DNA from: Agapanthus africanus
Taxonomy: Eukaryota > Streptophyta > Magnoliopsida > Asparagales > Amaryllidaceae
Assembly: GCA_030015575.1 (NCBI GenBank)
Contig: JASDDO010000006.1
Location: 203,923,632-203,987,631, forward strand
Length of the DNA stretch: 64,000 nucleotides
Direction of reading: 5' to 3'
Shown: positions 9,431-22,010 of the stretch, piece after piece
Position numbering within the stretch: the stretch's first letter is position 1
How the letters are laid out: the number at the start of each line of letters is the position of its first letter
Translations under genes and position numbers: made by a program
The notes under the pieces: generated by a model
What the model was told of the DNA's origin: nothing
Seen by the model: only the letters and a program-made list of their open reading frames with translations
The model's database searches: none

Positions 9431-10114
9431 TGTCGGCTCACAAATGATATATCCATGATTTTAAGTGTATTTCCAGTATTTTATCATGGATACTTGTATT
9501 CTGTAATTACTGAGCAGACACTGGTTAATAGTACTGATATATAACAAAACAGATAATGAATGAGCGGTATTGAAATGCAATTTTCTGTGATAAACTTGCC
9601 CCAATAAAAGAATATTATTTACAATGAATTTTACATGAATGAAAAGAGAAACTCTCATCTCACATAAAACCCCCCGGCCATTCCATCATAGCGATCCTAT
9701 ACATCATATCACAACAACATAATTTGAAATCATTGACGACGTTAAATATATCAATCAACACATCATCATACCCACTGGTCAACCAGATCTCAACTCTTGA
9801 ACCTGCATTAAAAATTCCCAGAGAGCACATACAGTACCTACGGATCAACATAAGAAAGCACGGTCCAAGCCTCACCAACGGTGCCGCGGAACAGCCGCAA
9901 ATGCCATTATTTGGCCGCGGTTCCACGGTCGTTGTGTTGAGTTAGGCGCTCGTTTTTCTTGGGGATCTACATAAAACCCTGCATTATTTTCTGGATATTT
10001 TTAATCCAAAAAATTCCAACTTTTGAATTTTTTTCCAGTAAGCATGTAAAAATCGTATTTTTATGTTCGATTGAGTTTTTAAACGTCGTCTAGTTTACCC
10101 TAAAACTCTAGTTA
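9431..10114 (-). other. Leader fragment of copia element H
   Basis: This lies just inside the primer site of element H and holds a GC-rich dyad at 9884-9927 in the same place as in A, B and C. Toward 9431 similarity to the other leaders fades and no gag is found, so only the first part of the interior survives. No credible gene is present. Confidence 0.6.
9884..9927 (-). repeat. GC-rich dyad in leader of H
   Basis: Left arm 9884-9902 (CCGCGGAAC...) pairs with right arm 9909-9927 (...GTTCCACGG) with a few mismatches around a 6-base loop. Confidence 0.75.
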
Positions 10115-10127
10115 GGCTTTGATACCA
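10115..10127 (-). other. Primer binding site of element H
   Basis: The minus strand reads TGGTATCAAAGCC directly next to the LTR end at 10128, close to the tRNA-iMet site of A. Confidence 0.85.
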
Positions 10128-10874
10128 TGTTAGTGTGTAGTAGCGCCTCTAGTTGGGTTGAAACATCATAAAGTAATGAACTTTTAAATTTCTAGAGGGC
10201 TATTACAAACAAACTACGAATCGTAACTAGAGATTAGGGTAATAGCAGCAATATATGTAGTCTAAGCTAAAAGGAAATGGACTACAACCTTTGTAGCCAA
10301 CTCCTTCACTCTTTGGACTCCTACGGCTTTGCTCGAAGCTTGGATCAACTCCGCTCAAGGACCTTCGTCGTCTACGATGATCCACCCGGAGATTCCTAGG
10401 TCAAGCTCTTTGCATCACAAGATCAAGATGAAGTGGAGCAAACACCCTACACTAAAGGGCTAGGGTAGTGTAGAATGATTATGTGATTTGTATACTCACT
10501 TAAAAACCTCTTTTTTTTAAGTTCCCCACTCAAAATAAAACTCAAGAGAGCTTGAAGGAGGAGGAAGAAGAAGATGGCAAAGCTTTTGTCAATATTGTGA
10601 TAATATCATGAAATAATGAAAAAGAAAAGATTATATATGAGACACTCTCAAATATAATCATGGTTAGCTAAATATCTAGATATTTTGTAGATGGGTTAAA
10701 GAACAAAGGAAATATAACCATGGTTAAAGTCAAAGGTCAATGAAGAAGTTTGTGGAAACAATGAGTCACAATTATCATTTCCTTTTTCCTTTTACTAAAA
10801 AAACAAAATACACATATATAGCAACCATGTGAGTCTTGCATTGCCATCTCCTATGTATCAACAACCACGATACA

Positions 10875-10903
10875 TATGTATGTATGTATGTATGTATGTA
10901 TGT
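10875..10903. repeat. (ATGT)n microsatellite
   Basis: About seven ATGT units inside the LTR of H. No transcription signal is implied. Confidence 0.9.
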
Positions 10904-12303
10904 GTGCATGCACATCATCATGTGCATGTATAAACATATATGCATACATCCAAAAGAAAAAGTTTAATTAAAAGTGAGCTAAAAGTTAATATTAAATCAA
11001 CACTTGATTTAATAAATCGGTCATATCAAATACGAACCTACCAATAGTAAATGCCCGATTAAAATACGGTATCACATATTCGCATTTAATCGAGCTCCCG
11101 CGCATATCTCATATGCACACCACATCGTTTCGCCTGAGCTAGAAAAATCCTGTGTGAGACTCTAAGACTCGTCAATACGCCAGCAGTAGGCGATGATCAT
11201 ATTAAAACACCTACAAGCCGCAAGCGGTCAGCTATACGTAACGGTCATCTGAGTATTGAGCGAACAGAAGAACAACAAGCGAACTTGTCAAAACTCCCGC
11301 AAAGTCATTGGTAACACTTACCGTACAGTCCGGTCTCTTCGTCTGATATGCTGCATATCAAGTCTAGGGATGGAATCGTCGAGCCCTAATAACTTAATAA
11401 GTTATGCCGATATGGACTATGACCGGTCGAGAAACTACTGATAACATTTATCAGTAAATCTCATCAGCCCTGGCCAGGGACTTCGAGTCAAAACCAATCG
11501 CGCATAGCACAACATCAACTCCCAATATCGGGAGAGACGAAACCCCTCTTATCGCTCATTGTCTCCATGTGTCTCGGGACTGTACCCAAAAGCCACCTGT
11601 TTGCACGACTCTGTAGAGCCGTGGTAGGGTGGAAATCAAAGTATAGTGGGAGAACACACAAGACTCTATGACGATCTCGGATCTATAGACTAACATGTAC
11701 CTGTGTCATCTGAGAATTGCTATCCGACGATAGATATAATACCATATAGGAGTTCTTGATGAGTCCGTTCAGTGTACCCAGTCTCCACTAAGCACCCGTA
11801 TACAATCTTTGATGTCACAACACCAATGGATATGGGATCATCCACCTCCCATCATATGGGTCAAGAAACGTATACGCTAGTTGTTCATATCAGAATATTG
11901 CATTATTATATCGCCTATTCTTAATCATATTACAAATAAATAGGTGCTTTTGATCCATGTCTGCTAATAGTTGTAGGTTACAGGTTCTCATAACAATACA
12001 GTGAAATTCAGGAAAAGATGCTACAAATGTGAGACTACGACTAACAAATAGATGAATCTGTATGATGCCGCCTACAGTTTAAGGAACAAACGAAGATCAG
12101 CGAACAGGTCAATGCACAAAGTACAAGGGCAGCACAAGATTAAAGTCTTCAACGTGAAGCTCACGGCGAAAAGTCCACAACATTCTGCACTGTGGAAATC
12201 TGGAAGAAAATAGAAGATATTCTGAGGAACCAAGTGAAGAAAACAGAAGTAAACAACAACATGAAGCAACCCTGGAAGGTTGAGACAGAGAACTTCCAAG
12301 ATA

Positions 12304-12350
12304 GCCGCGGATCCGCGGCCAAACATGGCATTCCGCCGCGGTTCCGCGGC
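12304..12350 (+). repeat. GC-rich palindromes inside the gypsy solo LTR
   Basis: GCCGCGGATCCGCGGC (12304-12319) and GCCGCGGTTCCGCGGC (12335-12350) are each self-complementary or nearly so and also pair with each other. They resemble the dyads in copia leaders A, H, B and C. Confidence 0.85.
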
Positions 12351-12470
12351 CGTGCTGTGCACGTGTCGGTGAAAATTGTCTGTGGGTGTCGGTGCGTTGA
12401 CTCGGCTTTCTTAGGGTAGTCTTATAATTTCAAATGTGGAGCAGATGTAAATCCTAGGGTTTCTCCTATC

Positions 12471-12583
12471 TATAAATAGGAAAGCCTACAGCCTCTTTTG
12501 GGTGCCTCTTTTGAGATACCTCTTTTTATTTTCTAGTTTAAAATTTTAATTCCTTTGTAATCGTTCAAGAGTGCATCAATAAA
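12471..12583 (+). promoter_or_regulatory. LTR promoter and polyadenylation signal (gypsy solo LTR)
   Basis: TATAAATAGG at 12471-12480 and AATAAA at 12578-12583 lie about 107 bases apart, which fits a TATA box and a poly(A) signal bracketing a short R region. Confidence 0.65.
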
Positions 12584-13639
12584 GAAAGGTATTTTTTATC
12601 TCGCATTCCTTTTCTGAATTTAATTCTTGCATTTTTTTATCTGTTCCTTTAATATTTGCAATTTAGTTTTCCAATATAAAAATTTATAAAAAATGAATTC
12701 TATTGTTAATACCCTAATGAGTGAGTAATTCCTCACTTGTTAGGGTTAAGAGTGGGAAGGTTTGAGAGAAGTAAATCTCTCTCTCTCGTTTCTTTGCCTA
12801 TATAATTTTTATAATAGGACTCTATTTAAAGTAACCACACATCGCTCACTACGGCACCCTATCTTACAAGATAGCGGTGATTCCCTAGTTAGACCGGTTG
12901 TGATTGATTTAAATAGAGGTTAGGGCTAAGAGTTAAGAAAGATGGACAATGACCAAAAGGAAGAAACTAAGTTTCTTCCTAGTCATGCTAATCCCCTTTG
13001 TTGACTATTACCCTAACACCTATATTCTTAACTTGGGCATTGAAAGCAGTGAGTCGAATCCTTATTCCAAACTAACCTAATCCTAACCCTAGCAAGCCAT
13101 TAAATCATTTATTCTCATTCATAGATCTACAACAAAACCATCAATTTTTTGGACTTAACTCGTTAGAACATAAAGAAAAGGAATCAATCTCCCTGTGGAC
13201 CGACCCGTACTCAACCGGCTAGCTACCAAGCGACACCGTCTTGATTGCGGTATTTTTAATTTTGATTTTAAAAACGCACGAAAGCGAAATCTCCATCTCA
13301 ATCACTAGTCTACTCTGGAATATTGATGCTCTGTCTCGATATACCCTCGACTAGGAATATTTAAGGATATGCTTATAGACCACACATGCCCCACTAGTAT
13401 GATCTCCATCATAGCCATGGAAGTCAAGCCGATATCCTGAGGGCTTTATTAACATGTATCAAATGAACAGTATCAAGTATACATGTCAAAATAAAGTACA
13501 ATCAGATAGCATACTATCATGTTGAGCAAGAAAATTATCTATATATATATATACATGTCCAAGGATCCACTATACATATAATGGCCTCTAGGGCATACAT
13601 ATATCCTACAGATATGTTGCTATCATATGAGATATACAG

Positions 13640-14779
13640 TTATGTTACGAGTTTTTGTAGCCGACCAGGACTGATCCGAGAGACAGTACCTACACATGTT
13701 CTTATGGGTCATTGCATTTAAAAAGGATTTCAAAATCGAGCTATAGCCTCATTATTTTGACATGTCTGATAAGACACTGGGATCTTTTAAATTGTAAACC
13801 TCTTAACACTCTTCACTAAAACAGCAGGACATATATCTTAAATAAGATACCTATTATACTTCATACTATCATGTCTGATTTTATACCGTGACATATGTAT
13901 CCTGCGGCTATTTTAAAGAAGAGCTTTTACATATATATTTTCGGCTACTTATGGGCATATAGCTAGGTACTGGTCGGTTACATATGATATATTCCATTTT
14001 GAGCTCAGGTGATAGATAGAGTTGCATTATGATATATATGCATATCATATATTATATTAGTACATGATATGATAATACTATACTTATGACTTATGTATCA
14101 TTGTGCATTTCGATTTCTACCTTGTGATGTACTTTTATTCACTAAGTTGGCAACTCACCCCCATTGTGCCATAGTTTCTTACAGGTTTTACTGCTTGGAT
14201 TATCAGCAGCTTGGGGCACACATTCCTTTCGGTGATTGCTTTGGTAGGTGGGTTACTGTTGTATCATACTCACACTCGTTCATTTATATATTCTTGTATC
14301 TAGTAAAACTCCATCAACTTAGAACTGGCATATGGTGGATTTAGAAGTGAGACTTAGAATTGTGTGTTTGTGGGCGTCGTACTTATTGGAGTCGACCTTT
14401 TTATATTTTTGATTTTGATTCGCTTTTCTTTTCTTATCCATTGCGCGTCGTATATTGTTTGCTTGGTTGCTCAGCCGTTTGGGCGTGGAAGCTAGCTCCC
14501 GTTGGGATATTGATATTATTATGTTGTATCGGGTTTTATTCAAAATTTATAATGGAGGTGCTGTCGAATTTTAAAACGTCATAGATGTTTTTCAAAGATA
14601 CTTAGTTAAACTTAAATGTTTATTTTAAACTGATTCCACCTGATGACTATTTTAAACCCCACCTCCAATATTTTCAAAAAGGGTTTAGATTCCGGGTTTC
14701 GGCTTACTTGGACCGCGTCGACGTTTTTAAATATCACGTGATTTAAGTGCCGGTCACGTGCCACTTTCGGGTCGTGACA
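13640..14779 (+). mobile_element. Partial gypsy LTR J (GGGTCGTGACA-ended family)
   Basis: The right end GGGTCGTGACA at 14769-14779 and several internal blocks (a GAGCTAGCTCCCG-like match, and CACGTGAT...GTCACGTG near the end) match the LTRs of T and P in reverse orientation. Only about 1.1 kb of the roughly 4 kb LTR is present and the left end is indistinct. No coding content. Confidence 0.7.
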
Positions 14780-16795
14780 ATATCACTAATACATGATGAT
14801 AAAGCCCATAAAATCTTTACTTGACTACCATGATTATGATATGGATTATACTAGTGGGGTCTTGGGTAGACAAGCATATCCTTAAATGTTCTTAGTCGTA
14901 GAATTATTGAGACTGGGTATCGATATTCCAGTTTAGACTAGTGTATACGTTTCTTTATCCCGACCGGGGCGATGGTTGATCCCATAACTATTGGTGTTTG
15001 ACACCAAAGATTGTATACATATGCTCATTAGGTTATGAGTTACACTGGATGGACTCACCAAGAACTCCTAGATGATATTATATCTATTGTCAGATTGCAG
15101 TTCTCTGGTGACGATAGTACATGGCAGTCTTTTGATCTGAGATCGCCATAATGTCTTGTGTGTGTTACCATTATACTTTGATTACCACCACACTACGGCT
15201 CTGCTGAGTTGTGTAAACAGGTTTTAGTTGGGTATAGTTCCGAAGCACATGGAGGAAGTGAGCGGTGGAAGGAATTCGTCTCTCCCGCTATAGGGAGTCG
15301 ATATTGTGCAGTGTAGGGACATGACCATAACCAGAATTTCTCGGCCGAGACGGTTGAGATAAACTGGTAAGTGTTATCAGTTGTATCTCGTACGGTTATG
15401 AGTTCAATATTTGTATGACTTATTAGGCTATTGGGGGTGTGACAATTCTACTACCCCCAGACCTGGTATGTGATGCTCTTTGACGAAAAGACTAGACTGT
15501 ATGGTATTCATCACTTATAGACTTTGTCGGGTCCGTATGAGTTTGCTTTTTATCTTGATCATACCTGAATAGCCGTTACGTATAGTTAGTACCGCTAATG
15601 AGCTTGTGGGTTAACCCGTGAGGGGATTGAGTCAAAAAGTGTTTCGGATTCAATCGGATATGATCATGTTTAACCAACTGCCAGTATATTGACAGATGTT
15701 TAGAGTCCCACAAAGAAAGTGGCTGTCCAGACGAAATGATGATGTAGCGTGCATATTGGATACGTGCAGGAGTTCGATCAAATACGTGATTTAAACGAAC
15801 GTCCAAAGATACTTAGCCGGTTTTAAAGCCGGAGTATTAAATCAAGTGTTGACTTAATAACCGTATATGAGATATGGTTTCTATTATTGTGTATTTTATA
15901 CACACTCTCTCTATCTCATTGGTATGTGATACTATTGTACGATACAAGACATGTGTATATATATGATACATATATTTTTCTCTTTATGATTATATATATT
16001 ATTATGTGTATGGAAACATAATATGTATATGTATATAGATACATACACACACTCTCATTTATATGTATTGAATACATATATTACATGCTATATATTTTGA
16101 TACATGGTGTATTCGTATTTTGATACGAATACACACTCTTTATCATTAAAAGACAAAGAGAGAGCATGCGAGATGTGGAGCCTACTCTCTCTCACTCTCT
16201 CTGGATAAACATAAGTTGAAAGAGAGAGAAAGGAGAGAGAAATAAGTGAGAAGAAATGTCTTCTCACTTAATTATATATGATAAAGAGAAAAGGAAAAAG
16301 ACAAGGAGGGATGCTTCATTATTTCCTCTAAGTTATTTTTTTCATGCCTCCTCTCTTTTTCTTTTTCCTCTTCATCTTCCCTTTGATTTTGGGGATGGAG
16401 CTTTAGAGAGGGAAAGTTAAAAAGAAAGTTTTTATTCACCACATCTCCTACCTTTATAACCTAGCAAGTCCATAGAGCTAGTTGCTTCACTTGTTGATAG
16501 AGTTAGAGTTTTTGGCGGGTTTATTTCACTGTGGATCATTTATGGTGATGCGGTCGGCTACCGCACTCATCCGGAAGCTCGTGGGTCTAGTTAGGATTTT
16601 TCGATAGGCGATTAGAAACACTAAAAAGGCTGTAGCCCCCTAACCCCTCGGTTATTATTTGTGTTGCAATTAGTTAGTAAATGGTGATCTCGTTGGGAAT
16701 AGATAGCTATTGCTTGAAAAATTTTGATTGTTCAATTACGCTAGGTCCGCAAGTGTTGCGACCCTAGCGCCGATCCCTATACACATTGAAGGAAA
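14780..16795 (+). mobile_element. Partial copia LTR K
   Basis: The shared copia LTR core is readable on the plus strand from the AAAGCCC...CTTGACTACCATGAT landmark to the distal end ...CCCTATACACA at about 16795. The usual TGTT start is absent, apparently lost at the junction with J. The distal part is rich in TATA and GA/CT microsatellite-like runs (15950-16400). No primer site follows it. Confidence 0.7.
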
Positions 16796-19569
16796 GACTT
16801 TGTGATTTGTTGATAACATGATCAAATAGATGTGGAAAGGAATATTTGAGTGGGAATCCTCATCCATATATCAATCCAGAACCATGAGTACCATCCATCT
16901 TCAATAATGCAGTTTGAGCTTCAAAAGAAGAAATCTTGAGTCTTCGAAATACTCTTCTAGCGATGCGACATCGAAGTTGAGTTGGGTAACCATCGAACAA
17001 ACATAACCTGCTAACGAGAGAGACTGAATAGAGAAGCTTAGACTCCATTCCGGCTATTTTTCATGAGCCACAACCATATGCATAGTAGCGCCAGATTCAG
17101 TTCTTTCAAGTTCACATGCTTAACTCTCCATGGTTTCTTATTTTGCATGGAAAACCTCAATTAATCATGTTTACCTCCCTCCTAGGATTTCTCTCCCCTT
17201 TCCAAAAAAAAAAATCCTCCTAATCTTACCAATGGCATTAATAACACACCAAGGGGCATGGAAAAAGGATATCATGTACAAGGGCATTGCTAAGATGGAG
17301 TTAAGTAAGATTAGCTAACTTCTTCCTCGAAAGTTATCTCCCTTTTCAACCAGCAAGTCTCCTTTCTATATTTACGATAATTGGAATCCAACCTTTTCTC
17401 TCGAGTCCGTTCGGCTTCAATGGCAATTCGAGAAGGGAACTCCTGAGCATTAGGATTATAAATGTTTACCGTCCTAGATGGCTTCCACCTAAAGGAGAGA
17501 TTAAGCCTTTATGTTTTTGAAACCAATTCAAACCAATAGGAAACCAATTCAAACCAATAGAGAACCCATTTAAGAGTCCAGCACTCTCCTCCTTATCAGG
17601 TCCAAAAAGAATTGTATCATCGACATATTGAAGGATAGAATATCCTTCATCACATCAATCCCTTTCAATTGGTTTGATCTACTCCTTTTCAAATGCAATT
17701 CTTAATCATGTGACTTAATTAGTTTGCCGCCAATGTAACTAGTAATTGCCAAAACGGGTCTCCCTAACATAGATCACGCCTACATATGATATCTCTATCC
17801 GGTTTCCCGTTTACTAAAACCTTCACGCTTCCCCCCTCACACAACAATCCATCCAAAATCCCCATTCCCCTCCACCCACCCACCCACAAAATCTCTCCTT
17901 CTTGTCGTTTTCAACAAACTCTCCCAAGTAACCGAATCATATACCTCTTTCAAAATCCAAGTTCAAAAAGATGCCGGTCAACCCTTCCTTGCATCCAAAA
18001 ATAACATCATAAGCACATGCAACAAAATCCAATATTGTCCTTCTCTTTATGAACCCACTCTATTCCTTACCTATCAATTGGTATAAGATCATGTTTATTC
18101 CAAGCACTTTAATGACAATTTTAAATGACGCGTTCAAAACACTTATAGGTTTAAAGTATGCCAGTCATCTTGCTTCTGATTTTTTTGGTACCAGAGTTGA
18201 GGAGGAGTATTCCGCTCAATCCAAATTCCTATAGCCATTAAAGAAGCTTATCAGACAAGCTTATCAAAGAAACCATTAGGTCATTTTTGATGACCTACCA
18301 AAACTTCCGACAAAAACATATAGGAAAACCATCTGGCCCGGAAGCCTAGTCTTATCCTAATTAATTCATAGCCTCAATAATCTTCATATCGTCAAACATG
18401 TACTCTAGTGCCTCCATATCATCAAACCTCTCTTCCTATATCATTAATAAGCTAATATGTTATTCTACTACCTATGATCCAATACGAACCTAAAATGGTC
18501 ATCTATCAACTAGCTCGTAGGGTCACCATTGACAATCAATCATAGTCATCCATCAGGCATAAGACCATGTTTTTTCGTTGGCGGTGGTTTTCCATCATAT
18601 GAAAAAAAGCAATGTTGATATCTCCTTCCTAAATGCAGTGTATTCTAGAACGTTGTTTCTATTACACCTCTTTCTAACTCAGCTCGTCAATCTCACCTCT
18701 CAACATTTTACTTCCTTTTTTATGAGGCACAAGATCTTGGATCTCTTCTAATTCATCAACGAGTCTAGTTCTATCGCCCATCATCCTCTTTTTCTTGAGT
18801 TTCCTTAAAACTTTTGTCGTTCCCACTCCTTCAACTCCGCTCACAACCTCTTCATTTTCCATTTCTATGCCTCCATGGATATCTGATGTCTTCTTTGCCA
18901 TTCTACGGATTTCACGACACCATAAGGGATCATCTAGACATCAGCATTCTTTTGACTCTAAAGATTATATGCTTTTTCTCCATAATCTCCTCGGTTCCCA
19001 GTACCAAAAGGATATTATCGTAGATGAATTTCGATATTGGGGTGATCGATCACATTGAAAAGAAGTCAGCCACATCCAGCGAGATGAGAATCCTATCTAG
19101 CCTCCCTAGAATTGGCGGCTCTGGTTGCTTAGACCAAGTGAACAAGGGACCTCCTAGAGCTCCAAAAGGGTCCCACTCATGAATAAAATCATTGTAGACA
19201 CTCCTCTCACAAAACCACTTCCTTTTCTCTTTTGTTTTTATGAGTATCTACTAATGTTAAAACTTCCCTTGGCAATCCACATATCCATCCATCTGGATCT
19301 ATTCGGCTCAATTTCATCCTAAAATACTCTTCTTGGAGACACCTTGTTAGGACAACAAACTACTGTAATGATCAGCATTTGACTATCCTAAATGCGCATT
19401 AACCGAAAGTACATGGTAAATATTCGCTTCCCTTCCGCAATTACCTTAAGCATTGAACCATCAATCCCTAAGTCAATCCCTGTCGCAAGACCAATCGTAG
19501 GTACAAACCTCTAATATTCTATGTAAGCATGCTATAGACTCAAGTGATGGTTTTAAAGTAAGCGGAAGC
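16796..19569 (-). mobile_element. Decayed L1-type LINE (endonuclease, reverse transcriptase)
   Basis: The minus strand translates, across several frames and stops, into the parts of a plant L1 ORF2 in order. The endonuclease end is near 19080-19330 (GNFN, then FTWSKQPEPPILGRLDRIL). The RT start is near 18300-18350 (SGPDGFPICF..KFW, cf. L1 APGPDGF). RT finger-palm is near 17920-18020 (LDFE then VIW-like, cf. LDFEKAYD). The catalytic YVDDTILFG box is near 17590-17640, and a PLKYSFPHLF zinc-region lead-in is near 16800-16850. The 5' end, the 3' tail and poly(A) are missing, with K and M abutting either side. Many stops and frameshifts make it long dead. It is the only non-LTR element seen. Confidence 0.8.
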
Positions 19570-19737
19570 TGTTGGGATTTCCTAGCATCCTGACCATCTA
19601 CCGTGGTCGTTGTGGAACAAAATTTTTTGGGGTTTAAAAACGGACGCTAGAAAAACCCGTCCTAGAATCTGCCATAAACCTAAACAAGTTAACAAAGAGG
19701 AGATATCTAACTACCATGATAGAAGTTTCTTACCAAA

Positions 19738-19893
19738 GGATCCGTGTCCTTCGGTCTTCTATTTTCTTTCCTTGCTCCTAGAGATCTCCTTGAACGAGCT
19801 TGATCACCGATCGAAGGATCCGTGTCCTTCGGTCTTCTATCTTCTTCCCTTTCTCCTAAAGTCCTCCATGAACGGGCTTGATCACCGGTCTTC
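19738..19893. repeat. 78-bp tandem pair in LTR M
   Basis: Copies at 19738-19815 and 19816-19893 both start GGATCCGTGTCCTTCGG. Solo LTR Q inserted just after the second copy. Confidence 0.88.
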
Positions 19894-19897
19894 CTCC

Positions 19898-22010
19898 TGT
19901 AAGTGCACGGCGGCGTCCCGGCTGTCAATCCGACGCCGGAATGCGGAAATGAAATTTTTTCTAGAACTTAGAAACCGGTACCACCGCGCACTAAAAAACC
20001 CGGATCGGGCCATTAACCTAACACTAGCAAACTAGAAAATGGAGTAGAGAGCTATACCGAGCGATCCGTGTCCTTCGGTCTTCGGCCTCCACTCCGATCT
20101 CCTCGCGGAATCTCCGGTCTTCAGCTCCTCGTCGGAACGGGCACCACAACGCCGGGTTCTTTTACGGGCTGCCACCTCTGGACCGAGGCAACTCGGGCAT
20201 GAAGTTGGCGAGCCGACGTGCCGAAGGAATGCTGTAGGTAAGTGTAGAAAGGTATGTCTCATGGGGTGAAGTTGCCTTTGATGGAGGTGAAGAAAGAAAG
20301 AACTTTGGAGGAAAATGGTGCTCTCATTTTTCTAGCAAGGAATAAGAAATGTGATGATCAAATTTTCCACACCCTCTCCCTCTCTCTCTAGATGTGGCCG
20401 GCCCCTACTAGGAAAAAAATGGTGGAGCCAAAAAGCAAGTAGCAATGCATGTGAAGAAATGGTGTGATTAAAAAGGAATATGTGTCACACCCATTTCCAA
20501 ATCAACTCTCATCAAAATCCATCACCATAAATGCAAAGGAAGAGACTAAAAAAGAATCTCATGATGAAAGAACTATCATGAAGCCACAATTTATAAATAA
20601 CCCCTCCACAAAAGATAATTTGCACACTTGCAAATAACCCCTCCATCAAATATCAGCCAACGAAAGGAAGAAAGGAAAATTGGCTGAAACGGAATACAAA
20701 CTGGCAACTTCAGAAAACTGATCCCGTAATAAATTACAGGAAAACCCCGCGACTGTATATACATACCCGCATTTGTATTCCCACTGAATACAAATGCAAT
20801 GAGACAAAATCTACACTGTACAATACTAGGATCCGGCTTAAACCAAAGCCCGCTAGTATTATCTGTCCGATTATGATCCGTGAAATACCGTACGTATCTG
20901 ATCGAACCCTGCCATATCTCCATACGGCCTCTACAGCGTTTCGCCCGAAACTTGAGAAAACGGTCTGTGGGGGATTCTAAAGACTCGTCAATACTTTGGT
21001 TGTGGATTTAACCACTAGCACGTCAGAGGTATTAGCCAATACGTAACGGGCTACCAGGTATTGACCAAAAGGGACGTCGATGAGCGAACTCATCCTGACA
21101 CCCTACTGATCCTGTCAGTGACAATATCCGTACAGTCCGCTCCGTTCGTCTATGAGTATCGCATGGCGGGCCTAGGGGGTTGGTAAAAGTCAGACCCCCA
21201 AAAGCGGTACAAGTCGTGTCGGAGTGTAGTCCAGAACACCCTGAGATACTACTGGAATACCTACCAGTAAATCTCCTGCCTCGGCCGAGGGCTTTGTGTA
21301 ATGGCTCTCCTAGACATAGCGCGACCTCACCCCCAATACCGGGAGAGACGAACCCCTGCAGATCCGCTCACTGCCTCCATGTGGCTCGAGACTGTACCCA
21401 ACTAAAACCTGTTTGCACGTCTCCTTTGAGCATGGTAGGGTAGTAATCAAAGCATAGTGGGAACTCACACGAGACAAATGATGATCTCAGGTCGATGAAC
21501 TAACCTGTACACATGTCACCAGAGAACTGCTATCTGACGTCAGGTATAAGACCAACCAGCATGTTCCCGGCGAGTCCTGTCCGGTGTACTCATAACCCAA
21601 TGAGCACCTGTATACATCTTAGGTGAACCAATTGACACCAGTGGCTTGTGAGACCGGCCACCGCCCCTCGTCGGGGTCTTGACTGTATACACTAGTCTAC
21701 TCTGGAGTATCGATGCCCTGTCTTGAAACTCGCACGACTAGGGACCTTTTAAGGATGTGCTTATAGACCCCAGCTCCCATGTATATGATCGTCCTCATAC
21801 TGCTGGTAGTCAAGCAAGAATCCTAGGGGCTCTATCAACGTGCAATAGCGACTCGTAAGGTCACCTAAAGCAGTACACGGTGATAAAGATATACCAGATA
21901 GCATACTATCATCTTGAGTAAGACTGTCCTACCGGTATAGGTCCTCCCTCAATCATTGCAATCACGTTCCTGTGATCCAATAATTGACTCCGATGGCACT
22001 ATCTCCAACA
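19898..22010 (-). mobile_element. Copia solo LTR Q (C-type), nested in M
   Basis: The plus strand runs from TGTAAGTGCACGG to ATCTCCAACA, 2,113 bp, and closely matches the LTRs of element C. Flanks are CCTCC (19893-19897) and CCTTC (22011-22015), a target duplication with one difference. It contains single-copy sequence where both C LTRs have a 79-bp duplication, so it represents the older form. No internal region. Confidence 0.83.

Larger units (their letters stand above)
11882..13304 (+). mobile_element. Ty3/gypsy-type solo LTR, 1,423 bp, TSD CTAGT
   Basis: The element runs from TGTTCATATC to CTCAATCA and is flanked by perfect CTAGT copies at 11877-11881 and 13305-13309. It has no internal region, so it is a solo LTR left by LTR-LTR recombination. 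A TATA box and polyadenylation signal mark it as plus oriented. The CTGTGGACCGACCCGTACTC segment near 13194 resembles a motif common in Athila/Tat-type gypsy LTRs; the family call is inference. Confidence 0.85.
10128..13610 (-). mobile_element. 5' LTR of copia element H, split by a gypsy solo LTR
   Basis: The plus strand runs from TGTTAGTG to ATATCCTACA. Removing the nested insertion and one target copy (11882-13309) leaves an LTR of about 2.05 kb with the shared copia core. Orientation follows from the adjacent primer site at 10115-10127. The two halves rejoin exactly across the duplicated CTAGT. Confidence 0.85.

Noticed and set aside
10875-10903. ATGT run as a regulatory signal
   Set aside because: It is an ordinary microsatellite in one LTR and is not conserved in its relatives.
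13611-14784. J as a clean insertion in copia LTR sequence with a target duplication
   Set aside because: No matching 5-mers were found beside J and its left end lacks the TGTAACA start.
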